Below, one piece after another: positions 27,199 to 35,442 of a stretch of 64,000 bases of DNA (positions are counted from its first letter, which is position 1; each line of letters starts with the position of its first letter). Origin of the DNA: JAIBJN01 sp963830885 (GTDB lineage Bacteria > Actinomycetota > Thermoleophilia > Gaiellales > Gaiellaceae). The position numbers and the translations under genes were made by a program. The notes under the pieces are model-generated. The model was given only the letters and a program-made list of their open reading frames with translations, was not told where the DNA came from and did no database searches. The stretch is taken from contig CAWHOA010000012.1 in NCBI GenBank assembly GCA_963830885.1, forward strand, positions 278,630-342,629, in the 5' to 3' direction.

Positions 27199-27365
27199 GC
27201 AGTGCTTCTGCCGGTCATGCCGCCTTGCTTCTGCGTCGCGAGCACCAAGCCGGAGTCTGCACTCGGCTGCGGGCAAGGCTGGACGCCTCGGCAAGGCCGG
27301 GGGCGGGCTCCGGCGCAGCGTGATCGCGGAGCAGAAGTCGGCGCTCATGGCTGGCAGAGGCACTG

Positions 27366-27854
27366 ATGGCGGCCGTCCCGCCGCACCACGACCCGGCGTG
27401 CTGGGGCTGCGGCGACAACCCGCAGGGCCTCCATCTCCCGCAGCCGACCGAAGAGGGGATCGAACGCTACGAGGCCGTCGTGACGTTCGGCGACCACCAC
27501 CAGGCAGGGCCGGGCATCGTTCACGGCGGCCTCGTCGCCGCGGCGCTCGACGAAGCCTCGGGCCTGCTGGCCACCTGGCACCGCTTTCCGGCCGTCACGG
27601 CGCGCATCTTCGTGCGCTACCGGCGTCCCGTCGTCATCAACCACGAGCTCACCCTCGCTGCCTGGGTCACGGACAGCCGCGGCCGCCGCATCCACATCGA
27701 CTCCGATCTGCGTGACGGCGACGAGGTCGTGGCCGAGTCGCGCGGCGCGTTCCTCCACGTCCCCCTCGACCACTTTCTCGCCACGCCCGAGGGCCGCGCG
27801 GCGGGCAAGGCCTGGCGGAGGCGGCTCGAGCTCTTTCCCGAGAACGAGGGTTAA
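27366..27854 (+). CDS. PaaI/YigI-type hotdog thioesterase
   Basis: 162 aa hotdog-fold acyl-CoA thioesterase. The N-terminal CWGCGDNPQGLHL and the helix region GPGIVHGGLVAAALDEASG, with the catalytic Asp/Glu position, are typical. It hydrolyses acyl-CoA or aryl-CoA esters. It follows HMG-CoA reductase after a 167-bp gap in which I see nothing clear. Confidence 0.85.
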   Translation: MAAVPPHHDPACWGCGDNPQGLHLPQPTEEGIERYEAVVTFGDHHQAGPGIVHGGLVAAALDEASGLLATWHRFPAVTARIFVRYRRPVVINHELTLAAWVTDSRGRRIHIDSDLRDGDEVVAESRGAFLHVPLDHFLATPEGRAAGKAWRRRLELFPENEG

Positions 27855-27888
27855 GCCGAATGGGGCGTCCTGCCGAACTCATGGAGAC

Positions 27889-28098
27889 ATGGAGCGCTGC
27901 GAGGGCTACTACCGTCTCGAGAACCGCCGGTGCGACCGCCCCGGCACCCGGCACGTGACCGCAGCCGACGGCGAGATCTACTTCGTCTGCTCATACCACG
28001 CTCGCCAGGGCTGGGCCGCGAGCGTGGCCCGCTGGCACGACGAGTCCGACGTGCGCGCCTCGGCCCCGGTCGACCTGCGCCTCGATCCGGCCGCGTAA
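27889..28098 (+). CDS. Small Cys/His-rich protein, probable zinc-binding
   Basis: 69 aa. ERCEGYYRLENRRCDRPGTRH and FVCSYHARQGW place Cys4, Cys15, Cys34 and His37 in a plausible single zinc site. I do not recognise a named family. The ATG 34 bp after the thioesterase stop is chosen because it starts directly at the Cys motif. It ends just before a strong hairpin. Confidence 0.55.
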   Translation: MERCEGYYRLENRRCDRPGTRHVTAADGEIYFVCSYHARQGWAASVARWHDESDVRASAPVDLRLDPAA

Positions 28099-28108
28099 AC
28101 CCTTCTCC

Positions 28109-28146
28109 AAAAAAGAAGCGGCGGCGAAGGGGTTCGCCGCCGCTTC
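28109..28146 (-). terminator. Canonical intrinsic terminator (minus strand) with T6
   Basis: A 14-bp perfect stem (gaagcggcggcgaa / ttcgccgccgcttc), gggg/cccc loop, followed on the minus strand by six Ts (28114-28109). It is oriented to stop a minus-strand transcript, yet no convincing minus-strand gene precedes it. It may also serve the plus-strand small Cys-rich gene. Confidence 0.8.
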
Positions 28147-28478
28147 GAGCGTTACTGGGCTGGAGGTGGTTGCCGTCATCCCCGGCCCAGGAGGAGAGGA
28201 CCTCGCGCGCTGTATCGGCAGTCACGAACGGCTGCTTGAGCCCAGTCTTCACCCTTCCCGGAATGCGTTCCGTCTGCCAGAAGCGAGCACAACCACGCGG
28301 GCCCTAGCGTCGTCTAAGACCACGTGGGCCTTTCGATTCGGAGCGTCCGCGTGTGCGGCGGCGGTACGTGCGCCCAGCTGCGGCGGCCAGCTCGCACGGA
28401 GCAACGACCTGTATCCCTTCGACCACGGCTAGGCCCCGTCGGCGCATGATCCCCGCATCCCGCCTACGCGCCCCGGGC
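28147..28478 (-). ncRNA. Possible minus-strand non-coding transcript upstream of an orphan terminator
   Basis: About 330 bp without a convincing gene. Read on the minus strand it leads into the T6 terminator at 28109-28146, and no reading frame on that strand reaches a stop before the terminator. A small RNA or the 3' end of a decayed gene would both explain this. I compared it by eye with cobalamin, c-di-AMP, tmRNA, SRP and RNase P RNA and found no convincing match. Confidence 0.25.
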
Positions 28479-28731
28479 ATGGCGACGAGCTCCGACGGAA
28501 CGCGAATTGCCTGGTACCGGTACGGCGAGGGCGAGCGGGCAGTTCTGTTCGTGCCGACCTGGAACTCGGGCGCGCGGCGCTCGTCACCGTATCCCCTGGG
28601 GTCAACGCGGCGCTGCTCCTGGTCGCCCGAACGCACGGCTCGAAGTGATCCCGAACGGCGGCCACCGGCCCTACATCCGTACCCCGGAGCTCGTCGACCC
28701 GCTTCTGCTCGACTTCCTTCTCGACGCGTAG
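28479..28731 (+). pseudogene. Alpha/beta-hydrolase remnant with large internal deletion
   Basis: The first ~29 codons (MATSSDGTRIAWYRYGEGER, then AVLFVPTWN) match the start of an alpha/beta hydrolase of the type often fused to adenylate cyclases. The end, in another frame, reads RLEVIPNGGHRPYIRTPELV and DPLLLDFLLDA, the usual C terminus with its catalytic-His motif (GGHRP). About 200 intervening residues, including the nucleophile Ser, are gone. This is true decay, not a sequencing shift. Confidence 0.65.
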
Positions 28732-28786
28732 GCGCCTTCATTCTGTCTCGATCGGTCACGGACGCTCCAGCCTGATGGTCGCATCC

Positions 28787-28987
28787 TCAGCCGGTTGGCT
28801 CCATCTCGCGCATCAGGATGATCGCCTGGGGTGGAGCGAGGAACAGCTGCTTCTTCGTCGTCACCCCGACGACTTGCCAGCCCTGCGCCCCTAGCTCGTT
28901 GAGCTGCTCCTCGATGCGCTTGCCGGTGTCGATGACCTTGTACTCGTAACGGCTCATGATCCGCGGCTCGTGCGCGATGGTCGTCAT
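28787..28987 (-). CDS. DUF4177-like small protein
   Basis: 66 aa. SRYEYKVIDTGKRIEEQLNELGAQGWQVVGV is the DUF4177 pattern (a two-strand/one-helix unit of unknown function). The ATG follows a near-perfect ribosome binding site (aaaggaggtg). The gene is isolated between a pseudogene and tRNA-Cys. Confidence 0.78.
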   Translation of the reverse strand: MTTIAHEPRIMSRYEYKVIDTGKRIEEQLNELGAQGWQVVGVTTKKQLFLAPPQAIILMREMEPTG

Positions 28988-29108
28988 CTCACACCTCCTT
29001 TGCCCCTCCATGCTCGTGAGCAGGACGGCGTGGTGCATCAGGGACTGCGCGGATCGGTGATGCGTGAAAGGTGGCAAGTGCGGCCACCCGGCGGACAAAC
29101 ACGCGAAG

Positions 29109-29179
29109 AGGCGCGGAGCGGATTCGAACCGCTGTACGAGGCTTTGCAGGCCTCTGCCTAACCACTCGGCCACCGCGCC
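29109..29179 (-). tRNA. tRNA-Cys (GCA)
   Basis: Cloverleaf on the minus strand. The acceptor ggcgcgg pairs with ccgcgcc. The T-arm is agcggttcgaatccgct, and the anticodon GCA is at 29147-29145 within cctgcaaag. The discriminator base is U and CCA is not encoded. Length 71 nt. Confidence 0.95.
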
Positions 29180-29312
29180 GGCGACGAAAACATCGTATCG
29201 AGCGAACTTTTCGGCGGGTGGGGGTTGAGAGGATCCGACAGTTTTGAGCAGAATAGGTACCACGCTCGCCAATGCGAACCTTGTCCCGGGGTTGATACCG
29301 CGTTGGTGGGCA

Positions 29313-29346
29313 GGAGCCCCGGCCCCCTACCGGGGCTCCACTCTTT
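29313..29346 (+). terminator. Hairpin terminator followed by a T-tract
   Basis: A 10-bp stem (ggagccccgg / ccggggctcc) with a 7-nt loop; the plus strand continues actctttt. It lies 11 bp beyond the stop of the convergent 62-aa gene. The plus-strand region before it (29181-29312) has no gene I can support. Confidence 0.65.
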
Positions 29347-29357
29347 TCTAGAACGGA

Positions 29358-29546
29358 TTAGCCGGGCGCGGTTCGGGGGTGACGCCTGGCAGGCTCGGGC
29401 CGTGAGTGCAGGCGGGTCAGGAACGTCCGCCGCTCGGCCCGCCGGGACTCGCCCAGGCGCGCCGCGAGCTCGCCCGACCGCGCCTGCCGCAGCAAGTCGC
29501 TGTGGCGGTCCCGAACCAGGTCGAGATGAACTTCAGGCTGAAGCAT
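29358..29546 (-). CDS. Small basic protein (62 aa), conserved-looking
   Basis: ATG with aggagg 7 bp upstream. The sequence opens MLQPEVHLDLVRDRHSDLLR and continues as a charged helix ending in an Arg-rich tail. Short proteins of this pattern (Leu/Arg-rich helix beginning VxxDLVRxRxxDLLR) are frequent in actinobacteria; function is unknown. It is divergent from the ECF sigma gene 85 bp away. Confidence 0.55.
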   Translation of the reverse strand: MLQPEVHLDLVRDRHSDLLRQARSGELAARLGESRRAERRTFLTRLHSRPEPARRHPRTAPG

Positions 29547-29631
29547 GTGGGCCTCCTCTCACCGCCCACAGGACGGACGAGCAGCCCGCGATCTTCCCTC
29601 CGGCCGAACATTTCGGTTTGATACTCGTGGC

Positions 29632-30189
29632 GTGCAGCTCGCATCGCTCCCAGACGCCCAGCTCGTCGCCCGCTGCCGCGGGGGCGACGAGGACGCCTGG
29701 AGGGAGCTCGTCGCCCGCTTCTCGCGGTACGTCTTCGCCATCTGCTCACAGGCGTTCCGGCTGCGCGCGGAGGACTCCGAGGAGGTCTTCCAGGAGGTTT
29801 TCGCCCGCACGTACCAGCACCTCGGGAGGCTCAGGGACGACGAGGCGATCCGGCCGTGGATCGGGCAGCTCACGCGACGGCTGTGCATCGACCACATCCG
29901 CTCGAGCTCGCGGGAGGAGATCGTCGACCCCGATACCTTGCCCGGGGGCGTCGACGAGGCGATGACGACCCTCGATGACGCCTTCGCCGTGCACGAGGCC
30001 ATGGCCGAGCTCACCGAGAACTGCCGCGAGGTCCTCGACCGCTTCTTCGCCCGCGACGAGAGCTACCAGACGATCGGCGCTGCGCTCGAGATCCCCTCGG
30101 GGACGATCGCCAGCCGCATCTCCCGCTGCCTGGCACGGCTGAGGGAGATCTTCGAGGGAAGAAATCCGGCCCCTGGCGCGTCGAGTTGA
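29632..30189 (+). CDS. ECF-type RNA polymerase sigma factor
   Basis: 185 aa. Region 2 is DAWRELVARFSRYVFAIC and DSEEVFQEVFARTYQHL; region 4 is NCREVLDRFFARDESYQTIGAALEIPSGTIASRISRCLARL. The GTG at 29632 begins VQLASLPDAQLVARCRGGDED, the usual N terminus. gatact sits 6 bp upstream like a -10 element, so the mRNA may be leaderless. No zinc anti-sigma gene follows; a small acidic helical protein is encoded 10 bp downstream. Confidence 0.88.
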   Translation: MQLASLPDAQLVARCRGGDEDAWRELVARFSRYVFAICSQAFRLRAEDSEEVFQEVFARTYQHLGRLRDDEAIRPWIGQLTRRLCIDHIRSSSREEIVDPDTLPGGVDEAMTTLDDAFAVHEAMAELTENCREVLDRFFARDESYQTIGAALEIPSGTIASRISRCLARLREIFEGRNPAPGASS

Positions 30190-30199
30190 CGGAGACCCG

Positions 30200-30451
30200 A
30201 TGACTGCTTACGACGAACAACGACTCGCCGAGCTGATCAAGGCCCTGCCGCCCGCACCGGAGGCCTGGGTTGAAGCGGCCCAGGAGCTGCCGCTCGCGCG
30301 GGAGCGCCTCGATGACATCGTCGCCAGGGCAGAGGCCGACCTCGCGTTCCGCGACGCGCTGATCGCGGACCTCGAGGCCACGCTCGAGCTCGAGGGCTAC
30401 GAGCCCAGGGCGATCTCGCTGGACGAGCTGCGCCGACGCCTCGAGAGCTGA
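30200..30451 (+). CDS. Small acidic helical protein downstream of the ECF sigma gene
   Basis: 83 aa, rich in Glu, Ala and Leu (MTAYDEQRLAELIKALPPAP, and later DAFRDALIADLEATLELEGY-like helices). It starts 10 bp after the sigma gene, so it is cotranscribed. No family recognised. Placement suggests a soluble sigma modulator, but there is no zinc motif or membrane segment to support that directly. Confidence 0.6.
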   Translation: MTAYDEQRLAELIKALPPAPEAWVEAAQELPLARERLDDIVARAEADLAFRDALIADLEATLELEGYEPRAISLDELRRRLES

Positions 30452-30471
30452 CGGGGTCAGGGCAAAAGAAA

Positions 30472-30492
30472 GGGCCGCCTCGATGGCGGCCC
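30472..30492 (+). terminator. Terminator after the ECF operon
   Basis: An 8-bp stem (gggccgcc / ggcggccc) with a 5-nt loop followed by gtttcc, 20 bp past the stop codon of the small acidic gene. Confidence 0.65.
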
Positions 30493-30648
30493 GTTTCCAG
30501 GGAGGTCCCGGCGTGTTGCGGCCTCACGTCGGAACCAGTCCAGTTTTCGGCAGCTTGGGCGCGGGCCTTTAGCCCTCGTTTCAGTGAGGGCTACTAGATC
30601 GTTGTCCTCGGGAGGAAGAGCTAGAGCCGCCCGGACGTTGGGAGGGCC

Positions 30649-31128
30649 ATGACTGCATTGACGACCGCACTCGAGGCCCCGTACAAGCCCCGCCACGTCC
30701 GGCTCATCCGCAGGGAGGACGTCGACGGCTGGCAACTCAAGCTCTACGGCATCGCGCTCAACGGCAAGGAGCCAGACCCGGAGTTCGTCGACGCGACGCG
30801 CAACCTCGCCGCCGCCGTCCTCCCCCAGCCCCCGACCGCCGACGACCACTACGGCGTCGCGTTCGCCACCGCCCACGACGCGACTTCGCTCTACATCGCG
30901 CTTGTCTACTGGTGGCAATCCGAGAACGAGCTGCACCAGCGCATCTACGTCAGCCCGAAGGACGGCCCCATCGCGTTCGTCCCGGTCGAGAACCAGCCGG
31001 CCGGCTGCGTCTGGGAGCTCGAGATCGTCGACTTCGAGCGGCGCGCGTGGATCGAGGACGTTCTGGCGAACCCGGACGGACCCAACCTCGAGCGCTACCT
31101 GGATCGTCGCGTCGACAACGACGTCTAG
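30649..31128 (+). CDS. Conserved-looking hypothetical protein
   Basis: 159 aa, globular and soluble, without signal peptide or membrane helix. Segments such as RHVRLIRREDVDGWQLKLYGIAL and HDATSLYIALVYWWQSENELHQRIYVS suggest a compact alpha+beta domain. I do not recognise a family. It converges with the zinc-ribbon gene; their stops overlap in ctag. Confidence 0.6.
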   Translation: MTALTTALEAPYKPRHVRLIRREDVDGWQLKLYGIALNGKEPDPEFVDATRNLAAAVLPQPPTADDHYGVAFATAHDATSLYIALVYWWQSENELHQRIYVSPKDGPIAFVPVENQPAGCVWELEIVDFERRAWIEDVLANPDGPNLERYLDRRVDNDV

Positions 31129-31316
31129 CGCGGAGGCGCGGGTCTGGCGGCGAGGTACTCGGCGAACCGGCCCGCGCTGGTCTTCAGCCACGCCCTGAAC
31201 TCGCGGTCGAAGTCCAGGCCCTGCTGCTCGGCGAACGAAGCCTGCGGGCACCGGTGGCCGAGTGGGCCCGGGTAGCGCCGCTGGCACCGCGGGCACCGCT
31301 CGAGCTCGCCGAGCAT
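31125..31316 (-). CDS. Small zinc-ribbon protein
   Basis: 63 aa. The N-terminal knuckle ERCPRCQRRYPGPLGHRCP provides C-x2-C and H-x-C ligands, followed by a helical tail (FDREFRAWLKTSAGRFAEYL). The ATG at 31316 is chosen because it begins just before the zinc motif; a longer form with a poor N terminus is possible. Function unknown. Confidence 0.5.
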   Translation of the reverse strand: MLGELERCPRCQRRYPGPLGHRCPQASFAEQQGLDFDREFRAWLKTSAGRFAEYLAARPAPPR

Positions 31317-31562
31317 CACCGCAGGCCCCCCGCGCGGACGCCGATCTTTCGTCTGACCCCTTGCTGCTCCATCGTCCTCTCCCCTCGTCAACTCCGTGCT
31401 GGCTAGACGGGCGAGGCCAAGCGCCTCTTCCACGGAGCCCGGGCGGGGCGCCCGGTCGACCGGGGCGCCCCATGAGCAGCTTCCGGGCTCTGTCTAGCCG
31501 GTCGGGACGAGGATGACCTCGTCGCTGCGTCCCAATCGGCCTGCGTCCCGAAGAAGGCCGCG

Positions 31563-31790
31563 TCACCCTCGTTCACGTCCGGTGTGGACGGGTCGTCCAT
31601 GGGCGTACTTGACGCCGTTCGCCGGCTTGTGGAGCCACACGACGCCGGGGCGTGTGACGTGGAGGACTCGGCCGTCCGGCAGGACGGCGAGATCCATCGG
31701 CTCGCCCGGCCGGTCGTTGAGCGTCACCTTCTCGAACTCGGCGTCCGGCGGCGGCCTTGCCTGCGAAGCCCAACGGGGAAACGCGAAGGG
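31563..31790 (-). pseudogene. Remnant of a PQQ-type sugar dehydrogenase / ThuA-fused secreted protein
   Basis: One minus-strand frame reads FEKVTLNDRPGEPMDLAVLP, then DGRVLHVTRPGVVWLHKPANG, characteristic of the start of secreted soluble glucose-dehydrogenase-like beta-propellers. It has no start codon of its own and hits a stop at 31563-31565 after about 70 codons. The rest of the ~600-residue domain is missing. Confidence 0.55.
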
Positions 31791-31793
31791 ACG

Positions 31794-31813
31794 AACCCCG
31801 CCCGAGCGGGGTT
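31794..31813 (+). terminator. Small terminator-like hairpin
   Basis: aaccccgc / gcggggtt with a 4-nt loop, then tct. It lies among gene remnants, so the transcript it served is unclear. Confidence 0.5.
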
Positions 31814-31940
31814 TCTAGAGAGGCATCATGGGACTCGGCTGACCACCCGCTCGTAGTTGCCCGTGATGCGCTGCATGGAATCCCCCGATGCATCCAGGCC
31901 GGTGACGTGTGAAGCTCGAGGTGGGAAAGAAGGAGCCAAG

Positions 31941-32244
31941 ATGGGCACTGGAGTTGAGCACCCGGGCTCGCCGGTCACGCGCGGCTCTCGAAGCGCCATT
32001 CTGCCGACGACGCGACTCGGGTGGTGGGCAATCGGGCTCGGCGCCGCCTTCTTCCCGCTCGTGTTCGCAAGCAGCTCTCGTTCCGCGCGGAGCGGCACTT
32101 GGCTTTGCCTGCGGCCTGGCGGGCGGAATAGCCGCGGCAATCGCGATCGTCCGCGACCATGAACGTGCCGTGACGGTGTTCGCCGGCCTCGCACCTCTCG
32201 TCATCGGTGTTGCGTTCGTGCTCGCCGAGACCCTGCAGACATGA
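31941..32244 (+). CDS. Small membrane protein (frameshifted)
   Basis: ATG after aaggag. The first frame gives a polar N terminus and one membrane helix (LGWWAIGLGAAFFPLVFA). The second half is in the +1 frame and gives two more helices (ALGFACGLAGGIAAAIAIV and TVFAGLAPLVIGVAFVLAE). One extra base or two missing bases near 32060-32095 splits them. The layout (TTRLGWWAIGL start, three helices, ~100 aa) matches small actinobacterial membrane proteins of unknown function. Sequencing error or real decay are both possible in this remnant-rich stretch. Confidence 0.5.
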
Positions 32245-32270
32245 GCGGGGCCTCCCGGAGGAGGCCCCGC
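32245..32270. terminator. Shared terminator between convergent genes
   Basis: An 11-bp perfect stem (gcggggcctcc / ggaggccccgc) with a cgga loop starts directly at the stop codon of the small membrane gene and lies 20 bp from the stop of LVIVD copy 2 on the other strand. Confidence 0.75.
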
Positions 32271-32290
32271 TTGGCACGGCGTAGACGCCG

Positions 32291-33862
32291 TTAGTCCATC
32301 GTCTGCGGGTTGAGGTGGTCGACCCGCGCCGGCACGCCGGGCTTCTCGACGATCGTCCGGTACACCACCATGCCCTGCGCGAGGGCGTTGTTGGTGACCC
32401 CGTCCGTCGCGTACACGGGAATCCCGGGTCCTGTCGTGAACATCGGCCCCGTGTAGGGGTACGCGGACCAGGTGCCCGAGTTCGACACCGGATCGTAGTA
32501 GGCGATCTCCTTCAGCCTCGTCGGTTGGGTGAAGTCGATCACGTCGACCCCGCCTGTGTACCAGGCGTTGACGAGCAGGTCGCGCTCGATGCCCATGACC
32601 TGCATGCCCATGTGGGCGGAGCAGTACTCGCCCGCCGCGGACGAGGGCCGCAGGTCTCCGACCTGGAACTCACTGAAGAATTCCCCGGTCTCCGTGTCGG
32701 AGAAGAACATCCTGCCGGTCTTGTGCGTTCCTCCGGTCGGGTTCCACGGCCGCGGGTTGTACGTCGTCATCGGCGGGCAGCCGCTGCCGAAGGACTCGTC
32801 GACCGTGTTCAGCACGGTCCCGTCGTTGTTGAACATCGCGGAGTGGAAGAAGTCGACCGCCCCGGGGATGTTCCCGGTACCGCCCGAGCTGACCTCGTCA
32901 TCGATGATCGAGATCGGGTTCTGGGTGTCGGGGATCCCGTTCGCGCCGATCTCCCACACCTGGGCCTGCTCGGCGCAGGCCGCGCCGGCCATCCGCTCCT
33001 CGACGTGGACGACGATGTCGTGGCAGGCAACTGCCGCCGGCTCGAAGGGTGGCGAGGGGAGACCCTTTTCACCCCACTCCTGGCGTCCATCCGGGTCGCC
33101 TGGGTAGCTGATCTGCGGCTGCACGTCGAGCTCCTGGGCCGCCGCCGGGTTGGCGAGCGGCACCTCGACGACCTGGATCACGCCGTGCAGCGGATTCGCC
33201 GGGCTACCGGGGTCCTCGTCGTACGGGTTGGCCATGTTCAGGTACTCCGTGTCGCCGCACGTGGGTCCCGCCCCCAGCGGGTACGACGAGACGTACACGA
33301 TCAGCCTGCCCGGCTCCTCGGGCCAGAGCGTGATCGTATGTGCGCCGCAGTCCGTGTACACGGACTTGACCTGGGTGATGTTCGTGAAGGGATTCGCCGG
33401 ATCGTCGCTCATCGTGAAGACGCGAACGCCCTCCCAGCCGGTCGGGGTGCCGCCCGCAACCCGCGCGGCGCCACACTGGGGCGCGGCCATTGTGGTGTCC
33501 ACGGCCAGAAGCATCAGGTCGGCGACCCCGTTGCCGTTGCGGTCCCACACGATCGGGTCGTTTTGAGCTCCGTCACAGGCGAAATCCCTCACCAGCTGTG
33601 GGCCGGCGGGATTCGAGATGTCGAAGATCCGCACGCCGCCGCGAGGCCCGGTACCGGGCGGGAACCCGGCGCCGCCGGTGTAGTAGCCGACGAAGGCGTG
33701 GTCGCCCCAGAAGGCGAGATCCGAGTTGGTCGCCAGGTTCGGGGATGTGAAGAGCCTCGTCATCTTGCTCGACTGGTCCGCGACCGGCTGTGCGCCCGCG
33801 ATCCCGGCGAGAAGCCCTAACGCGACGACGGTGGATACGAGTAAGCGAAAAGATCGTCTCAT
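32291..33862 (-). CDS. Secreted LVIVD-repeat protein, copy 2
   Basis: 523 aa. ATG at 33862 with ggaggtg ten bases upstream. The signal peptide (MRRSFRLLVSTVVALGLLAG) ends near AGAQP. Repeated blades include GGVRIFDISNPAGPQLVRDF, WEGVRVFTMSDDPANPF and GGVDVIDFTQPTRLKEIAYY. Between them lies the highly conserved ISIIDDEVSSGGTGNIPGAV with DFFHSAMFNNDGTVLNTVDES. It is a full-length paralogue of the frameshifted gene at 18245-19857, and both end DHLNPQTMD. Presumably an extracellular beta-propeller; no catalytic residues identified. Confidence 0.88.
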   Translation of the reverse strand: MRRSFRLLVSTVVALGLLAGIAGAQPVADQSSKMTRLFTSPNLATNSDLAFWGDHAFVGYYTGGAGFPPGTGPRGGVRIFDISNPAGPQLVRDFACDGAQNDPIVWDRNGNGVADLMLLAVDTTMAAPQCGAARVAGGTPTGWEGVRVFTMSDDPANPFTNITQVKSVYTDCGAHTITLWPEEPGRLIVYVSSYPLGAGPTCGDTEYLNMANPYDEDPGSPANPLHGVIQVVEVPLANPAAAQELDVQPQISYPGDPDGRQEWGEKGLPSPPFEPAAVACHDIVVHVEERMAGAACAEQAQVWEIGANGIPDTQNPISIIDDEVSSGGTGNIPGAVDFFHSAMFNNDGTVLNTVDESFGSGCPPMTTYNPRPWNPTGGTHKTGRMFFSDTETGEFFSEFQVGDLRPSSAAGEYCSAHMGMQVMGIERDLLVNAWYTGGVDVIDFTQPTRLKEIAYYDPVSNSGTWSAYPYTGPMFTTGPGIPVYATDGVTNNALAQGMVVYRTIVEKPGVPARVDHLNPQTMD

Positions 33863-33879
33863 ACTGTCGTTGCACCTCC

Positions 33880-34221
33880 CATGCAAACAGTTGAGGTCCT
33901 GTGGTCAGGACGGCCGGGGAGGACTGCGGCTGCGCCGCGCCCGGGTGCAAGGCCCACCGATCCCAGATGTCCCGTCAGCCACCACGCCCGCACTCCCCCA
34001 GTACGGTCATCCCAAGTCGGCACGGCAGTCTAACCGACGAGAGCCGCGAACGTGATGACCCTCCTCGCGTTCGATCCTGGTAGCTAACGGGTGGACGCGC
34101 CACGGCGAAGACCGGGATTGCTCGACTCCCCTTCGGGTCGGAACGAGGCGCACTGTTCGTGCCCGCGCCGACGCGGCTCTATGCTCGCCCGGACGCACCG
34201 GCGACCGCAGGCCGTCATTCG
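33880..34221. other. Intergenic region between divergent LVIVD copy 2 and an ECF sigma gene
   Basis: About 340 bp between two divergent genes. It must hold the promoters of both. I see no tRNA, repeat or clear sigma-factor hexamers, and no reading frame with protein-like composition. Confidence 0.4.
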
Positions 34222-34719
34222 ATGGAGCGCCCGCTCGACCCCGCCCAGCTCGGAGATCACCTCGACCGGCTCTACCGGGCCGCCTGGGCTCTCTCCGGCT
34301 CCCGCGAGGACGCCGAGGACCTCGTCCAGGAAACCTACGCGCGCGTGCTCGCCCGCCCGCGCCTGCTCCGGAACGAGGACGACCTCGGCTACCTCCTGCG
34401 CGCGCTACGCAACACCTTCCTGAACGAGAAGCGGAGCGAGCGCCGCCGGCTGCGTCCCGGCCCGCTGCCCGACCAGCTCGACCTCGTCGCCGACCCGCAG
34501 GCGCGCGAACCGCAGACCGCGCTCGAGGCCGGCGAGGTCTATGCCGCGGTCGCCGCGCTTCCGGGCGAATTCCGCGACGTGCTCGTCGCCGTCGACATCA
34601 CAGGCCTCTCCTACAAGGAGGCGGCTCGCGCCCTGCGGATCCGCGAGGGGACGGTGATGAGCCGCCTCTACCGCGCCCGCCAACAAGTCGTGCGCCGAGT
34701 CGAAGGCGGCTCGGCGTGA
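34222..34719 (+). CDS. ECF-type RNA polymerase sigma factor
   Basis: 165 aa from the ATG at 34222 (MERPLDPAQLGDHLDRLYRA). Region 2 has SGSREDAEDLVQETYARVL; region 4 has LPGEFRDVLVAVDITGLSYKEAARALRIREGTVMSRLYRAR. A longer form from 34159 has an unlikely N terminus. It faces the RskA-type gene tail to tail with 33 bp between stops, unlike the usual cotranscribed sigma/anti-sigma order. Confidence 0.88.
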   Translation: MERPLDPAQLGDHLDRLYRAAWALSGSREDAEDLVQETYARVLARPRLLRNEDDLGYLLRALRNTFLNEKRSERRRLRPGPLPDQLDLVADPQAREPQTALEAGEVYAAVAALPGEFRDVLVAVDITGLSYKEAARALRIREGTVMSRLYRARQQVVRRVEGGSA

Positions 34720-34752
34720 TTCTCGGCGCTCGCGCCGGCCCCTCGCGGTGCC

Positions 34753-35442
34753 TCAGCCGTCGGCGTTCGCCGTTCCGACCAGCACCTTCTCGCCCGACGA
34801 GCCCTGATCGCCGTCGGCCAGCTCGCGCGTCACGGTCAGAGTCGGGAACTCCTTCGGCGACACGCCTGCCCATAGCGTGACCTGCTGGCTCTCGTTGAAG
34901 GTTCCGATCGGTACGAGCACGCCCTCGGGATTGCGTAGCCACGCCTCGTAGAAGCGCCCGCCCTCGAGGCGGGGAAGTCCTGTGGCGTCGAGCTCGATCC
35001 GCCAGCCCGAGGATGTCTTGGTCAGCGTCGCCTCGCCGCTCGCAGCGGGCACAAGGTCGGTCGGTGCGAGGGCCGCGTGGAATTGCTCACCGTCGGTGTC
35101 CGCACGGAAGACGCCCAGCCCGATGGCGACGGCCACCACAGCAGCAGTCGCAGTGGCGCCGATCAGGACGAGACGGCGCGGTGCCCGGACGCGGCGTCCA
35201 CGTTGTTGCGCCTCGACCCGCGCGCGCAGGGCCGCCGGAGCCTCGACCTCGGTCGCGGCGCTGCGCGCGAGCGCGAGCGCGCGCTGTTGCTCGGCGAGCC
35301 GGTCCGCAAGCTCCGAGGACGCCGCGACTCGTGCCTCGAGCTCGGCACGACGCTCCGGCGCGAGCGTGCCGTCGGCGAGCGCGGCCAGCTCGGCGATCTC
35401 TTGACCGCCGGCTTCGTCTTGTCGACGGCGTCTCATCGACAC
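34753..35442 (-). CDS. Anti-sigma-factor-like membrane protein with RskA C-terminal domain
   Basis: 229 aa. The cytosolic N terminus (EIAELAALADGTLAPERRAELEARVA) looks like a degenerate anti-sigma domain without the H-x3-C-x2-C zinc motif. A membrane helix follows at about residues 90-112. The extracytoplasmic part (GRFYEAWLRNPEGVLVPIGTFN) matches the RskA domain. It probably restrains the convergent sigma factor, although the opposite orientation means separate promoters. GTG start at 35442; ATG 6 bp later is possible. Confidence 0.75.
   Translation of the reverse strand: MSMRRRRQDEAGGQEIAELAALADGTLAPERRAELEARVAASSELADRLAEQQRALALARSAATEVEAPAALRARVEAQQRGRRVRAPRRLVLIGATATAAVVAVAIGLGVFRADTDGEQFHAALAPTDLVPAASGEATLTKTSSGWRIELDATGLPRLEGGRFYEAWLRNPEGVLVPIGTFNESQQVTLWAGVSPKEFPTLTVTRELADGDQGSSGEKVLVGTANADG

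Noticed and set aside
28160..28290. Possible cobalamin-riboswitch-like or other known RNA pattern on the minus strand
   Set aside because: Only a loose ggtgaa...ctg resemblance; the conserved cobalamin core is missing and no adjacent target gene exists. c-di-AMP, tmRNA, SRP and RNase P cores are also absent.
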